Part shown: positions 1-25,600 of the stretch, in pieces
How positions within the stretch are numbered: the first letter of the stretch is position 1
Layout: each line of letters begins with the position of its first letter
Origin: Seriola aureovittata
Lineage: Eukaryota; Chordata; Actinopteri; Carangiformes; Carangidae
NCBI RefSeq assembly: GCF_021018895.1
Contig: NC_079384.1
Coordinates: 894,640 to 958,639 of the forward strand
Direction of reading: 5' to 3'
Length of the DNA: 64,000 bases
The notes under the pieces: generated by a model
What the model was told of the DNA's origin: nothing
What the model saw: the letters and a program-made list of their open reading frames with translations, nothing else
Databases searched by the model: none
Made by a program: the position numbers and the translations under genes

Positions 1-39
1 AAACAATTAGTGACACAATGAACATTCCCGCCGTTTATA

Positions 40-376
40 TCGGTGTCGGTTTGACACCGGAAGCGGCGTGGATAAGTTTTATTCTATTCTTTTCTATTTT
101 ACACTAGAAACAGAGGAGGCCATTCATTCATTCCCACAGCGGAGTCCACTGTTTTGTTTCTGTGTCGGTGGATGACCTCCATTCCGGATTGACCAATCAC
201 ACGAATGTAGGTTACGCTCGCACATGCGCAGAAGCAGCAGAGTAATTTGTTGATACCCTGCTTTGGTAGTATTCATTTAGTCGTTGCTATTTCAAAGCCA
301 ATTTTATCCTCAGCGTATGGGTCTGTATTTGCATTGGCAGCACAGTTAACTAGAAGATTATCTATATGAAGGGCTG
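40..376 (+). promoter_or_regulatory. mbtd1: mbtd1 promoter and 5'UTR, probably CpG-rich and TATA-less
   Basis: This stretch precedes the first mbtd1 exon. Visible motifs are an ETS-type CCGGAAG at 57-63, a second inverted ETS core (TTCCGG) near 182-187, a CCAAT box at 193-197 and an NRF1-like CACATGCGCA at 221-230. There is no convincing TATA box. ETS, NRF1 and CCAAT together are typical of housekeeping and bidirectional promoters. In human the neighbour on this side is UTP18 in divergent orientation, so a shared promoter is plausible, but no utp18 coding sequence lies in the window. The transcription start is not determined; it probably lies between about 230 and 340. Confidence 0.45.
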
Positions 377-11113
<10,737 letters not shown>

Positions 11114-11661
11114 GATCACAAGGTCGGGAAAGAGCAGGACACAACCGGGACTGGACACACCTCTGGATAAACCTCAGCAAGCATCAGGAAGGTGGAGGGT
11201 CGAAACTCGCCTCAAATCACACTCGTAGACCAACACCGCGGGCCTTCTATGGAGTCAGCACAGGAGACGGCGATGAAGAGGAGAAGGGGGTCGGGTTCGT
11301 GCTTGTGAAAATCCTGACGGGAACATTCCTCTGGACAGTCTTCTAACCTTGTAGCTGTGTGCGCTTGTCATCACCTGATCCAGAGGTCGGAGCAGCACCC
11401 CGGGTCGCAGATATTTGGGCATTTTCTTTTCGTACCACCCTCGGGTGACGCAACATCGGCTTTCTCTCCTCTCCTGTCTGGAACATCCAACCAGACCAGA
11501 CGTGTTCGGATGGATAAAAAAAAAAACAAACAAAAAAAAAAAACAACAACCCTTTTTCCACAGAAATGGGGCGTCAACAGAAGCCCGTCCTGCCTTTGCC
11601 ACAATCTGGGCCACGCACAGAGACCTGTAGAAACTGTGAGAACCATTTATTGAGCCAGGTC

Positions 11662-12250
<589 letters not shown>

Positions 12251-12932
12251 AGAGTCACCCACTGAACGGCCTGAGATGAGGGAGGCTGGCAGACAGGAGC
12301 AGAGTTGTGTATATTTTGATTATTTTCATATTGCCAGGTGGACTTTTACTTTGTTGAAAGTACTTGAAGTTTTTCTTTTTTTTTTCTTTTTTTTTTGTAA
12401 TGATGAGTCGTTTTTGTCTTTATGTACTTATTTTCACATTTACATTTTTGGTGGCTGTGTGGGAAACGTAATGTGCATTGTTTAACAGAGGTGATTATAT
12501 TTATATAGTACGTGAAGACCTATTCAGATAGAATTAACAGAGTATAGATCAAGGATTGTGATTTGAAGAGAGATCCTAGTACTACGCTGCTCAGCGTTAC
12601 AGACACTGTGCTCCTTCCAATATTGGCACGAAGATTTCCACAGCTGCATCTATTTCTGATTCAAACATTACAGAAGCAAAATCTGATTAAAGGTCAAATT
12701 ATCATTTCAGATTTCAGTCACCACCTGGTTTACATGACGTAAAACTTCCACTGGGACTGCAACAATAATATTAGCATTATTGTTTTTTTTAATTCTTGAT
12801 TAATCCTTTGGAAAACAGTAACAAACAGTCTTCAGGTGTTTTGCTTTCTTCCACTTCAAAAGTATTCAGTTTACAATGATATAAATCAGAGACCAGTGAC
12901 TCATTTGGCGTTTTGAAATGATTAATAATTTG

Positions 12933-13168
12933 TTAAAGCTCCATACTTTCTTCTTCTTCTGTGTTTTATTTGAAGTGTTGATCCACCAGAAGATATAAAA
13001 CCATCTCAGTGTAGTTTTACATCTCCTCTCTCAGGCTTCTCTCTGCAGCTCTAGTAACAACAGGTCTGTGAGCCAATCAGAAGAGAGGAGGCTCTGAGCC
13101 TCTCTTCTGATTGGCTCACTGTTTTCTGACTGATCCAATAAAAATATAGCAGATTTCAGGTAAAAACA
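12933..13168 (-). mobile_element. MITE-like element copy B, truncated
   Basis: Reverse-oriented partial copy of the same family, beginning at TTAAAGCTCC (12,933) and losing similarity shortly after the ATTTCAGGTAAAAAC segment. It lies in the region downstream of the mbtd1 stop, so it may be part of the 3'UTR. Its AATAAA at about 13,137 is element-derived. Confidence 0.75.
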
Positions 13169-15057
13169 AATCCACATAAAAGCTGCATGTGAAACATTTA
13201 GGAGTGAATTGTTGTTTTTGAGACAACTGTAAGGGGAAATTTAAAAACATTTTCTCTGTCATAAATTTTACATATTACATTGATTGGATGGAAAATTGAA
13301 ATGGTAAAATTTTAGAGATAATATATTGTACGCAGTTGTTGCAGACGCTCATCCTTATCATTGTTTATTACGTACAGAAATCCTTATTCACATTCCATCG
13401 GGCTTTCATTAAGAGTCTACAGTCTGTAGATATTATTGTCCTTCAGCTACATAGAGTAAAAAATCTGTTTTCTATTATAACCAGTTTTATATCCACATTT
13501 TTCACCGTCCTCAAAACTGTGACCTTTACACAACTTTACCCTCCACAGTCCAGCTGGTAAACCTGCCTGTGGGTTATAATAGATTACACACCTTAATCAA
13601 ACGATCTAATCTAACGTCGGGCAGCTTTGATAGCTTCACCTGGAGCTTTAGGGACCTATCGCAGTAACAGAAATCCCTCAGTACCACTAACTGCGTATTA
13701 GTAACTGCTGTATCAAAAACTTAGCAAAAAAACGCTCTTGCAGAAATATGTATTTTGTGATTTTGGATTTAATGTTGAACAGAAATGATGAAGCTGTGGA
13801 GACGAAAAGCTTTTTCCATTTAAAATAAAAAATAATAATAAAGAAATCACCTTGGTTTTAAAGAAATGCTAACACCTTAGCATAGTTTGCCTGTAAGTGA
13901 GCAGCAGGATGTGTTGTATAAAAGAGAAACCTTACTGGTATGATAGGGTGATTCCCACTGTCCAACCATACAATATGTACTTTGACCTTTACAGTTTGGA
14001 TGTAGCTGTTGGAAGGGAGGAAGCCGACACAACTGACCCACCCTGCAGCACATTAAAATGCTGTGGGTGTCGGCGGAGGCATCGCTCTCCGACTGTCAAA
14101 GGTCACACTACAGCAGTGATTCATATTGTAGATACAGGTGTTTCTGGACAAACACTCAGAGTTCTACCTGGAACTCTTCATTTATGTGGAGTCTGGGGTG
14201 TGCCACCAGAATAATTATAAATCTATTCAGTGCAAAGTCGTAAAAAAATTATAAATTGATTGATTAATATGTAATAAAACAACAAAAAACAATTAAAGCA
14301 TTAAGTTAATTAATATTTCTATTTCCTTATTGTCTAAAAATTCATAATTAATAATTGAATATTAAAATGAGCTCTTATTGCCTCTGAATAAGTAAGTGGA
14401 ATAACAAAAAGTAAAATCCTTTTGAAAAATAATTTTGTAATTCCATTTTAAAATTTAATTTCTGAAATATTGGAAAGGAAAAAGATTTGTTTAAATGAAT
14501 AAATTTAATGTTTTTTTTATTTTACTTTTCGAATGGTTTAAATGTAAGTTCAATTAATTGGTTTATAGCTCGTCAAAATGTATGACTTTATTAATTAAAT
14601 TTGATTAAACACTGAGAATGTGGCACACTGGAGACTCCATACAGCAGCATGTGTAGCATCAAACCTTGGTTTCTGTCATTGAAAACGTGAGGTCGTCGTG
14701 TTAAGAGAACAGCAGGAGAATCTGCCTCGCTTTAACAGTCACATCATCAACAAACTCTGTTTGTCCAAATGCGAAAAAGAATATGTTGAATATTTTATTA
14801 GAGTAATATGCAAAACATATTAGTTTTTTTCTTTTTTCTTTTTTTTTTGTTGTTGTTTTTCTTTTTTATTGCTTAGGTTGTTCTCATGTCAGAGCCATAT
14901 GTATGCAAGCTAGTGTATGATTCACCTGAGCCACAGAATAACAGGTTTGTCATTAATAATGAAACATGAACAATGCACTGCTTTTCCAATAGTCTGAGGG
15001 CAGCATTCACTTAAGATGACAGGATCTAAAAGTGGCATAAATACATAGATTCTTTAC

Positions 15058-15090
<33 letters not shown>

Positions 15091-16852
15091 ACTATATTCA
15101 TGACTATGATGGTATGGAGTAACGAATCCTGATTAGTCAGATATTCCATGCTCGGCCGTGGAGATGACAAGACTCCTTCTCTTTCATTCTTCTAAGAGCT
15201 AGATTTTTGCAGCTGTTTATCTACTACCTCCTGATGCTAGCCACGTTTAGCTATAAGTGTGTGAAATAGACTGTGGCCGTGTGTTAGCATATGCAAATGA
15301 AAATGATTAACCTAAAAAAATGATCCACTTGAAGACTAGACACCAAACATGGAAGAATTTTATCACAGCACATGAGGTAGTCTTCTAATTTGAATGATAT
15401 GCAATAGTAATAGATCCAATACTATTTTGCTATGTTGAATAAAATTTATGGCACCCGCAAATGTTATGATCACTACATTAATATAATGAACATATGAGAT
15501 AATTTAACAAAATGCTATTGTATAACTGTGGTTTTTTTGAGAGCAAGGGTTCATAAACAGAAACTCACTGTATGGCCAAAGGCGATGTTGAAACGAAGAG
15601 CAGATTTAAAAACTTCTCAGTGACGGTAAAAGATCCATCATTTCTCTTCCTACCAGTAAGGTTCATGATTCAATTCTCAGGAAGTTTGTTTTTCTTTTTG
15701 GTCGTAAAGGTTGTAACTACAAGTCTGAATCAGCTGGGTGTGAAAAGTTCAAAGTGTCTTCATTATGTGCATCTGTTCTATGGAAGCAAACAAGTGCCAG
15801 AAGAACAAGAATCTTTTGAGCAACTGAGAAATTCAACCACAACAGAATATTTAACTTACATACCACGGAATGTGTAGCATTGAAATGTTTTACTCTGAAA
15901 ACCAACTGACTGAATTTGTGTCTTTTAAATTTGAAGTGGTGCAATTAACTCATACTTTTTATTTTGTTGTTGATCAATTAATTACTTATTGCATGATTTT
16001 TATGATTTAGATAGAAAATTCGCATCCAAGTGAATCTAAATCCTGAATCTTGTGCACACAAATTCTTAGTTTAAACAAGATACATTTTTAAAAAATTATT
16101 TTTTTATTATCTGAAACAAGAAGATTATTTGTGCACAAGTTAACCCCCCCCCAAAAAAAAAAAAACAAAAGAAAGAAAAGAAAAGAAAAAAGGCAGATCA
16201 GAAACCACTATGTCCAAATAAAAAAAATATATATAAAAAAAATTATTTTGGCATTTTGGCCCTTCGGGGATACAGTATAATTTAATTTTTGCAACTTGAA
16301 AATTGTTTTTAGAATATTTGGCACTTGAATTTTGCTTTTTGTTTTTTGGACAAAAACTAATTTTGAAATTGCACCATTGAAGAAAATAATTCAAATCACA
16401 GAAATTCAAATAGAGGATTTCCAGAGTTAAATATTTCAGTACTATAAATGAAATGGCATTTAAATTTCAATGATAACTATTGACTAGTGGCTAAATTTCA
16501 CAATAATAGATTCAATCGTTTATAAGACTCTAATTATTATGTTACTTGTTTGCTTCTGTTCTATTGAAACAACAAAGGTCTTATCTCAATTCTCAATTAC
16601 CATTTCATGTACTGTTCTCCATGTTCTGTTGCAGTCTTCATGTTCAATTCAACATTTACGTGATGACAAAAAAATCACAGGGATGTTTGTTGCCGTTTTG
16701 GTTCAATCTGCTTTTTGTAGCTTCTTGTTTTCCTTTTTATTTCTTAACATGATGTGAGATTTATTTCTTCGAATTTCTATTTTGATTTATCTCCTGATCA
16801 GATTGAAAATGAAGCTCAGCTGAAAACGCTGAGCGTCTAAGACCAAATGAGC

Positions 16853-16858
16853 AATAAA
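16853..16858 (+). terminator. mbtd1: Candidate poly(A) signal AATAAA
   Basis: AATAAA within GAGCAATAAAAGACATTGTC, followed by a T/G-containing stretch. A small perfect stem (GCTCAGC-TGAAAAC-GCTGAGC) lies just upstream at about 16,814-16,834. It is one of several possible mbtd1 3' ends. Confidence 0.25.
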
Positions 16859-18382
16859 AGACATTGTCTCACAATCATTTGAAGCAGACGAGGTTCAATC
16901 TCAGATCTGTGGAGGGAGTTATTTTCCACTGACGTTGGAGGGCAGGATGAAGCATTAAAGTACTTCTTGACAAAACTGCATTAATAGCTTAGTACAAAAA
17001 ATAAAAAAAGACTGTTCTATGGACTAACTGCTGCTACCCTTCCCCAGATTCTCCCAAAATAATCAAATGCACAATCAGTACTGTTTTGGATCTTCTGTTT
17101 CTCACTTTTCCTTGTAGATATAAAACTTTCTTGTTTCACATTGATCCCCAAATCTATAAATGGAACACGTTTGACCTCTATCCATGGGTACCTGTGTATT
17201 TGAAGTGTTTGGTCATCAAGTAGCTGGAGATGGAAGCAATGTTGGATCGTTTTGACTTGGGATTGGGTACACTGATCAACTGAATGCATGTACAACAGAA
17301 CGAACGCATTGTACCGATGTTGTGCTGAGCTTGTTTTGTTTTTCTTTCTTGTGACCATCATTGGTTGGTCTTCAGTCTGTCTGTGTTTTTTCCCTCCTCC
17401 GCTGTAAACAGGTAAAAGGTATGGAAGCTCATTTCCAGTGAGATGTTGGGGACAATAGAAATGAAAATTAAAGACTGAATGAGAATTTAACCAAGATTAT
17501 GAGATACAAAGTAATTTATTTTAGCTTACTAAAGCAACAGTAGTGTAGTTTGTAAAAAATAGTTATTGTATAATTTCGACTTCCTCACAATTTAGCATCT
17601 GACTTTTGGCTTGGCACATAATTTGACCAAGTATTTTATAATACTAGTGTACTACCATTTCAAAAATTAAAAAAAAATTTAACTATCATTTTAAATCCCA
17701 ACTCACTTCAAGAATTCTGGTTTTGATATACGTCATAGTTTTGATTTACATTATTTTTTATCTAATAATTTTGGTTCACTAACTCCAGATTTTGGCATAT
17801 TTCATAACTGACTTCAATTTGAACTTATCTCATAATTTTGATTCACCATGAGTCATTTTATCTTTATCGGCATTACTTTTCATCAAGTGCGTTTTTCTTT
17901 CCCTGGTGGTGATGAGCTTCCATACCGGACAGTTCTTCTGCACCTGAACTGGTTCTGCCAGATGTGATGCAGTGATGATGATGATGATGATGATGATGAT
18001 GGGGAGCAGCAGGCTGGAGTCTAATTTTTTTTTTTCTTGGATACTAACACGGGTCTTTTGTATGTGATAGTCCCCCCTAATTATATTAAACCATTATATT
18101 GTGGTGCTATATATATTTGATAAAAATTACTTAATGTATTGGAATTACTATTGTCTGAAAATACTTGTGAATTGAGAGGGTTATGGTGCAAAATTTATTT
18201 TTGGATACAAATAAAAAAAAAAAAATCTATGTTAATAGTTATAAATCTATTGATATTAACACTGACCCTTGAGGTACATTATTAGATTGCAGTTTAAAGT
18301 TTGTACATCTTTTTGATAGTGTATACTAGTTTCCTTTCATATGGTAAATTTGTGCTGTGATCAAGCTTTGATAGACTTTGTA

Positions 18383-18388
18383 AATAAA
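18383..18388 (+). terminator. mbtd1: Candidate poly(A) signal AATAAA
   Basis: AATAAA in TTTGTAAATAAAGCCAAATG, followed by TTGGTTGTAATGG, a GT-rich stretch of the kind found downstream of cleavage sites. Whether the mbtd1 transcript reaches this far is unknown. Confidence 0.3.
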
Positions 18389-18514
18389 GCCAAATGTTTG
18401 GATCATAATATTGGTTGTAATGGACGGCTTCTTTGTTTACAAGCGTTGCAAACTGTTTTCGCATGGCTGTGAAAGTTTATCTGGTGATTTTTGTAAGATC
18501 TGACTTTTACACTG

Positions 18515-18520
18515 AATAAA
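18515..18520 (+). terminator. mbtd1: Candidate distal poly(A) signal at the satellite edge
   Basis: AATAAA in ACACTGAATAAAAAGGCTT, followed within about 25 bp by CTGTCTAATCATTTTGTTTC, which is U/GU-rich. It is the best-formed signal in the region. The satellite begins only about 70 bp further on, so readthrough would enter the array directly. Confidence 0.4.
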
Positions 18521-18589
18521 AAGGCTTATGACTACAAACACTGTCTAATCATTTTGTTTCAGCACTTGATTTGTGCGAGGTCACTTTTG

Positions 18590-21500
18590 CACATGCCTTA
18601 CTATACAATGACATTTTAATGTCTTACTATACGTGGACTTTTCATGCCTTATAATACTATGACTTTTGATGCCTTACTACACAATGATGTTTTATGACTT
18701 TTTATGCCTTACCTTACTATGATGTTTTTATGCCTGACTATACTATGTAGTTTTTATGACTTTTTATGCCTCAGTATACTATGATGTTTTTATGCCTTTC
18801 TATACCTATGACTTTTTTGACTTTTTATGTCTGACTATACTTTGACGTTTTTATGACTTTTTATGCCTTACTATATTTTGATGTTTTTTTTACTTTTATG
18901 CCTTACTATGCTATGACATTTTTATGCCTTTCTATAATATGATGTTTTTATGACTTTTTATGCCTTACCTTACTATGATGTTTTTATGCCTGACTATACT
19001 ATGTAGTTTTTATGTCTTTTTATGCCTCAGTATACAATGATGTTTTTATGCCTTTCTATACCTATGACTTTTTTGACTTTTTATGTCTGACTATACTTTG
19101 ACGTTTTTATGACTTTTTATGGCTTACTATACTATGATTATTTTATGCCTTACTATACTAAGAAGTTTTTATGACTTTTTATGCCTTACTATATTTTGAT
19201 GTTTTTTTTTACTTTTATGCCTTACTATGCTATGATGTTTTTATGCCTTACTATACTAAGAAGTTTTTATGACTTTTTATGCCTTACTATACTATGATTT
19301 TTTATGCCTTACTATACTATGACGTTTTTTTGGCTTATTATACTATGATATTTTTATGACTTTTTATGCCTTACTATACTATGATTTTTTATGCCTTGCT
19401 ATATTAAAAAGTTTTTATGACTTTTTATGCCTTACTATATTTTGATGTTTTTTTTACTTTTATGCCTTACTATACTATGACTTTTTTTTGCCTTATTATA
19501 CTATGAAGTTTTTATGACTTTTTATGCCTTACTATATTTTGATGTTTTTTTTACTTTTATGCCTTACTATACTATGACGTTTTTTTTGCCTTATTATACT
19601 ATGAAGTTTTTATGACTTTTTATGCCTTACTATATTTTGATGTTTTTTTTACTTTTATGCCTTACTATACTATGACGTTTTTTTTTGCCTTATTATACTA
19701 TGAAGTTTTTATGAATTTTTATGTCTTACTATACTATGACGTTTTTTTTTGCCTTACAATACAATGATGTTTTTATGACTTTTTATGCCTTACTATATTA
19801 TGATATTTTTATGACTTACGGTACTATGATTTTTTCTTTACTTTTATGCCTTACTATACTATGATATTTTATGCCTTACTATACTATGACGTTTTTTTGG
19901 CTTATTATACTATGATATTTTTATGACTTTTTATGCCTTACTATACTATGATTTTTTATGCCTTGCTATATTAAAAAGTTTTTATGACTTTTTATGCCTT
20001 ACTATATTTTGATGTTTTTTTTACTTTTATGCCTTACTATACTATGACTTTTTTTTGCCTTATTATACTATGAAGTTTTTATGACTTTTTATGCCTTACT
20101 ATATTTTGATGTTTTTTTTACTTTTATGCCTTACTATACTATGACGTTTTTTTTGCCTTATTATACTATGAAGTTTTTATGACTTTTTATGCCTTACTAT
20201 ATTTTGATGTTTTTTTTACTTTTATGCCTTACTATATTTTGATGTTTTTTTTGCCTTATTATACTATGAAGTTTTTATGAATTTTTATGCCTTACTATAT
20301 TTTGATGTTTTTTTTACTTTTATGCCTTACTATACTATGACGTTTTTTTTGCCTTACTATACTAAGAAGTTTTTATGACTTTTTATGCCTTACTATATTT
20401 TGATGTTTTTTTTACTTTTATGCCTTACTATGCTATGATGTTTTTATGCCTTACTATACTAAGAAGTTTTTATGACTTTTTATGCCTTACTATACTATGA
20501 TTTTTTATGCCTTACTATACTATGACTTTTTTTTGCCTTATTATACTATGATATTTTTATGACTTTTTATGCCTTACTATACTATGATTTTTTTATGCCT
20601 TGCTATATTAAAAAGTTTTTATGACTTTTTATGCCTTACTATATTTTGATGTTTTTTTTACTTTTATGCCTTACTATACTATGACTTTTTTTTGCCTTAT
20701 TATACTATGAAGTTTTTATGACTTTTTATGCCTTACTATATTTTGATGTTTTTTTTACTTTTATGCCTTACTATACTATGACGTTTTTTTTGCCTTATTA
20801 TACTATGAAGTTTTTATGACTTTTTATGCCTTACTATATTTTGATGTTTTTTTTACTTTTATGCCTTACTATACTATGACGTTTTTTTTGCCTTATTATA
20901 CTATGAAGTTTTTATGAATTTTTATGTCTTACTATACTATGACGTTTTTTTTTGCCTTACAATACAATGATGTTTTTATGACTTTTTATGCCTTACTATA
21001 TTATGATATTTTATGACTTACGGTACTATGATTTTTTCTTTACTTTTATGCCTTACTATACTATGATATTTTATGCCTTACTATACTATGACGTTTTTTT
21101 GGCTTATTATACTATGATATTTTTATGACTTTTTATGCCTTACTATACTATGATTTTTTTATGCCTTGCTATATTAAAAAGTTTTTATGACTTTTTATGC
21201 CTTACTATATTTTGATGTTTTTTTTACTTTTATGCCTTACTATACTATGACTTTTTTTTGCCTTATTATACTATGAAGTTTTTATGACTTTTTATGCCTT
21301 ACTATATTTTGATGTTTTTTTTACTTTTATGCCTTACTATACTATGACGTTTTTTTTGCCTTATTATACTATGAAGTTTTTATGACTTTTTATGCCTTAC
21401 TATATTTTGATGTTTTTTTTACTTTTATGCCTTACTATATTTTGATGTTTTTTTTGCCTTATTATACTATGAAGTTTTTATGAATTTTTATGCCTTACTA

Positions 21501-22645
21501 TATTTTGATGTTTTTTTTACTTTTATGCCTTACTATACTATGACGTTTTTTTTGCCTTATTATACTATGAAGTTTTTATGAATTTTTATGCCTTACTATA
21601 TTTTGATGTTTTTTTTACTTTTATGCCTTACTATACTATGACGTTTTTTTTGCCTTATTATACTATGAAGTTTTTATGAATTTTTATGTCTTACTATACT
21701 ATGACGTTTTTTTTGCCTTTATTATACTATGACCTTTTTATGACTTTTTATGTCTTACTATACTATGACGTTTTTTTTTGCCTTACAATACAATGATGTT
21801 TTTATGACTTTTTATGCCTTACTATATTATGATATTTTATGACTTACGGTACTATGATTTTTTCTTTACTTTTATGCCTTACTATATTATGACGTTTTTT
21901 TGCCTTATTATACTATGATATTTTTATGACTTTTTATGCCTTACTATACTATGATTTTTTATGCCTTATTATAGTAACAAGTTTTTATGACTTTTTATGC
22001 CTTACTATATTTTGATGTTTCTTTTTACTTTTATGCCTTACTATGCTATGATGTTTTTATGCCTTACTATACTATGACGTTTTTTTGCCTTATTATACTA
22101 TGATGTTTTTATGACTTTTTATACCTTACTATACTATGAGGTCTTTTTGCCTTATTATAATATGATGTTTTTATGACTTTTTATGCCTTACTATACTATG
22201 ACCTTTTTATGCCTTACTATGTTATAATATTTTATGACTTTTTAGTTCTTATTATACTATGACTTTTTATGCCTAACTATGTTATGATATTTTTATGACT
22301 TTTAATACCTTACTATACTATGACCTTTTTATGCCTTACTATATTAAGAAGTTTTTATGACTTTTTAGGCCTTACTATACTATGACGTTTTAGGCCTTAC
22401 TATACTATGAATTTTTATGCTTCACTATAATATGATGTTTTTATGACTTTTCATGACTTACTATACTATCACTTTTTATGCTTTACTATACTATGACTCT
22501 TTATGCCTTACTATACTAAAACGTTTTTATGACTTTTTGAGGTCTTACTTTACTATGACTTTTTATGCCTTACTGAAATGTGACGTTTTTATGAGTTTGT
22601 GTGATTTACTATACTATGACGTTTTTATGGCTTTTAATACCTTAC
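18590..22645 (+). repeat. Satellite left arm, poly(T)-rich variant subfamily
   Basis: Here the T-rich strand is the + strand (TATGCCTTACTATACTATGA). The units are more divergent and include a private variant with TATATTTTGATG followed by eight T. Three sub-units form a regular composite of about 97-98 bp (for example starts at 19,426, 19,523 and 19,621). Blocks of about 1.2 kb and 0.83 kb are repeated, marked by GACTTACGGTACTATG at 19,813, 21,015 and 21,841. Confidence 0.95.
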
Positions 22646-25600
22646 TATACTATGTATAGTAAGGCATAAAAAGTCATAAAAAGTCATAGTATAGTAAGGC
22701 ATAAAAAGGCATAAAAAGTCATAGTAAAGTAAGACCTCAAAAAGTCATAAAAACGTCTTAGTATAGTAAGGCATAAAAGGTCATAGTATGGTGAGGCTCA
22801 AAATGTCATAAAAACGTCATAGTATAGTAAGGCATAAAAGGTCATAGTATGGTGAGGCTCAAAATGTCATAAAAACGTCATAGTATAGTAAGGCATAAAA
22901 AGTCATAGTATAGTAAGGCCTAAAAAGTCATAAAAAGGTCATTATATGGTAAGGCCTAAAAAGTCATAAAAACGTCATAGTATAGTAAGGCATAAAACGT
23001 AAAAAAGAAAATCATAGTATAGTAAGGCATTAAAAGTCATGAAAACATCATAGTATAGCAAGGCATAAAACGTCATATTATAGTAAGGTGTAAAAAGTCA
23101 TAAAAACGTCATAGTATAGTAAGCCTAAAACGTAAACAAAAGCATCATAGTATAGTAAGGCATTAAAAGTCATGAAAACATCATAATATAGCAAGGCATG
23201 AAAACATCATAGTATAGTAAGGCATAAAAAGTCATAAAAACATCATAGTATAGTGAGGCATAAAAGTCATAGTATAGTAAGGTATAAAAAGTTATAAAAA
23301 CATCATAGTATAGTAAGGTATTAAAAGTCATAAAAACATCATAGTATAGTAAGGCATGAAAATTCATACAAACGTCATAGTATAGCAAGGCATAAAAAGA
23401 CATAGTAAAGTAAGACCTTAAAAAGTCATAAAAACGTCATAGTATAGTAAGGCATAAAAAGTCATAAAAACGTCATAGTATAGTAAGGCATAAAAAGTCA
23501 TAGTATAGTAAGACATAAAAAGTCATAAAAACGTCATAGTATAGTAAGGCATAAAAACGTCATAATATAGTAAGGAATAAAAAATCATAAAAACGTCATA
23601 GTATAGTAAGGCATAAAAAGTCATAAAAACTTCATAGTATAGTGATGCTTAAAAAGTCATAGTATAGTAAGGCATGAAAAGTCATAAAAAAGTCATAGTA
23701 AAGCAAGACATAAAAAGACATAGTAAAGTAAGACCTCAAAAAGTCATAAAAACGTCATAGTATAGTAAGACATAAAAAAGTCATAAAAAAGTCATAAAAA
23801 AGTCATAAAAAAGTCATAAAAAAGTCATAGTATAGTAAGGCATAAAAAGTCATAGTATAGTAAGACATAAAAAAGTCATAAAAACGTCATAGTATAGTGA
23901 GGCTTAAAAAGTCATAGTAAAGTAAGGCATGAAAAGTCATAAAAACGTCATAGTATAGTGAGGCTTAAAAAGTCATAGTATAGTAAGGCATGAAAAGTCA
24001 TAAAAAAGTCATAGTAAAGCAAGACATAAAAAAGTCATAGTAAAGTAAGACCTCAAAAAGTCATAAAAACGTCATAGTATAGTAAGGCATAAAAAGTCAT
24101 AAAAACGTCATAGTATAGTAAGGCATAAAAAGTCATAGTATAGTAAGACATAAAAAGTCATAAAAACGTCATAGTATAGTGAGGCTTAAAAAGTCATAGT
24201 AAAGTAAGGCATGAAAATTCATAAAAACGTCATAGTATAGTAAGGCATGAAAAGTCATAAAAACTTCATAGTATAGTAAGGCATAAAAACGTCATAATAT
24301 AGTAAGGAATAAAAAATCATAAAAACGTCATAGTATAGTAAGGCATAAAAAGTCATAAAAACTTCATAGTATAGTAAGGCATGAAAAGTCATAAAAACGT
24401 CATAGTATAGTGAGGCTTAAAAAGTCATAGTATAGTAAGGCATGAAAAGTCATAAAAAAGTCATAGTAAAGCAAGACATAAAAAGACATAGTAAAGTAAG
24501 ACCTCAAAAATTCATAAAAACGTCATAGTACAGTAAGGCATAAAAAGTCACAGTATAGTAAGGTATAAAAAGTTATAAAAACATCATAGTATAATGAGGC
24601 CTAAAACGTCATAAAAACGTCATAGTATAGTAAGGCATGAAAAGTCATAAAAAAGTCATAGTATAGCAAGGCATAAAAACACATAGTAACGTAAGACCTT
24701 AAAAAGTCATAAAAGCGTCATAGTATAGTAAGGCATAAAAACGTCATAATATAATAAGGCCTAAAAAGTCATAAAAACGTCATAGTATAGTGAGGCATAA
24801 AAAGTCATAAAATCGTCATAGTATAGGAAGGCATGAAAAGTCATAAAAAAGTCATAGTATAGCAAGGCATAAAAAGACATAGTAAAGTTAGACCTTAAAA
24901 AGTCATAAAAACCTCATAGTATAGTAAGACATGAAAAGTCATAAAAAAGTCATATTATAGTAAGGCCTAAAACGTCATAGTACAGTAAGGCATAAAAAGT
25001 CATAACAACGTCATAGTATAGTAAGGCATAAAAAGTCATAAAAACGTCATAGTATAGTAAGGCATGAAAAGTCATAAAAACCTCATAGTATAGTGAGGCT
25101 TAAAAAGTGATAGTATAGTAAGACATAAAAAGTCATAAAAACGTCATAGTATAGTAAGGCATGAAAAGTCATAAAAAAGTCATAGTATAGCAAGACATAA
25201 AAAGACATAGTAAAGCAAGACCTTAAAAAGTCATAAAAACGTCATAGTATAGTAAGGCATAAAAAGTCATAAAATCGTCATAGTATAGTAAGGCATGAAA
25301 AGTCATAAAAAAGTCATAGTATAGCAAGGCATAAAAAGACATAGTAAAGTAAGACCTTAAAAAGTCATAAAAACGTCATAGTATAGAAAGGCTTAAAAAG
25401 TCATAAAAACGTCATAGTATATTAAGGCATAAAAAGTCATAGTATAGTAAGGTATTAAAAGTCATAAAAACATCATAACATAGTAAGGCCTAAAACGTCA
25501 TAAAAACGTCATAGGATAGTAAGGCATGAAAAGTCATAAAAAAGTCATAGTATAGCATGGCATTAAAACGTCATAATATAGTAAGGCATGAAAAGTCATA

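Noticed and set aside
13897..14243. 105-residue open frame with Cys/Arg-rich centre
   Set aside because: No homologous motif or splice support. An inverted similarity between about 14,190-14,210 and 14,620-14,642 suggests non-coding repeat DNA.
17017..17361. 114-residue minus-strand open frame in the mbtd1 downstream region
   Set aside because: Not recognised, in AT-rich DNA, without promoter, splice or poly(A) context. Possibly a relic but unsupported.
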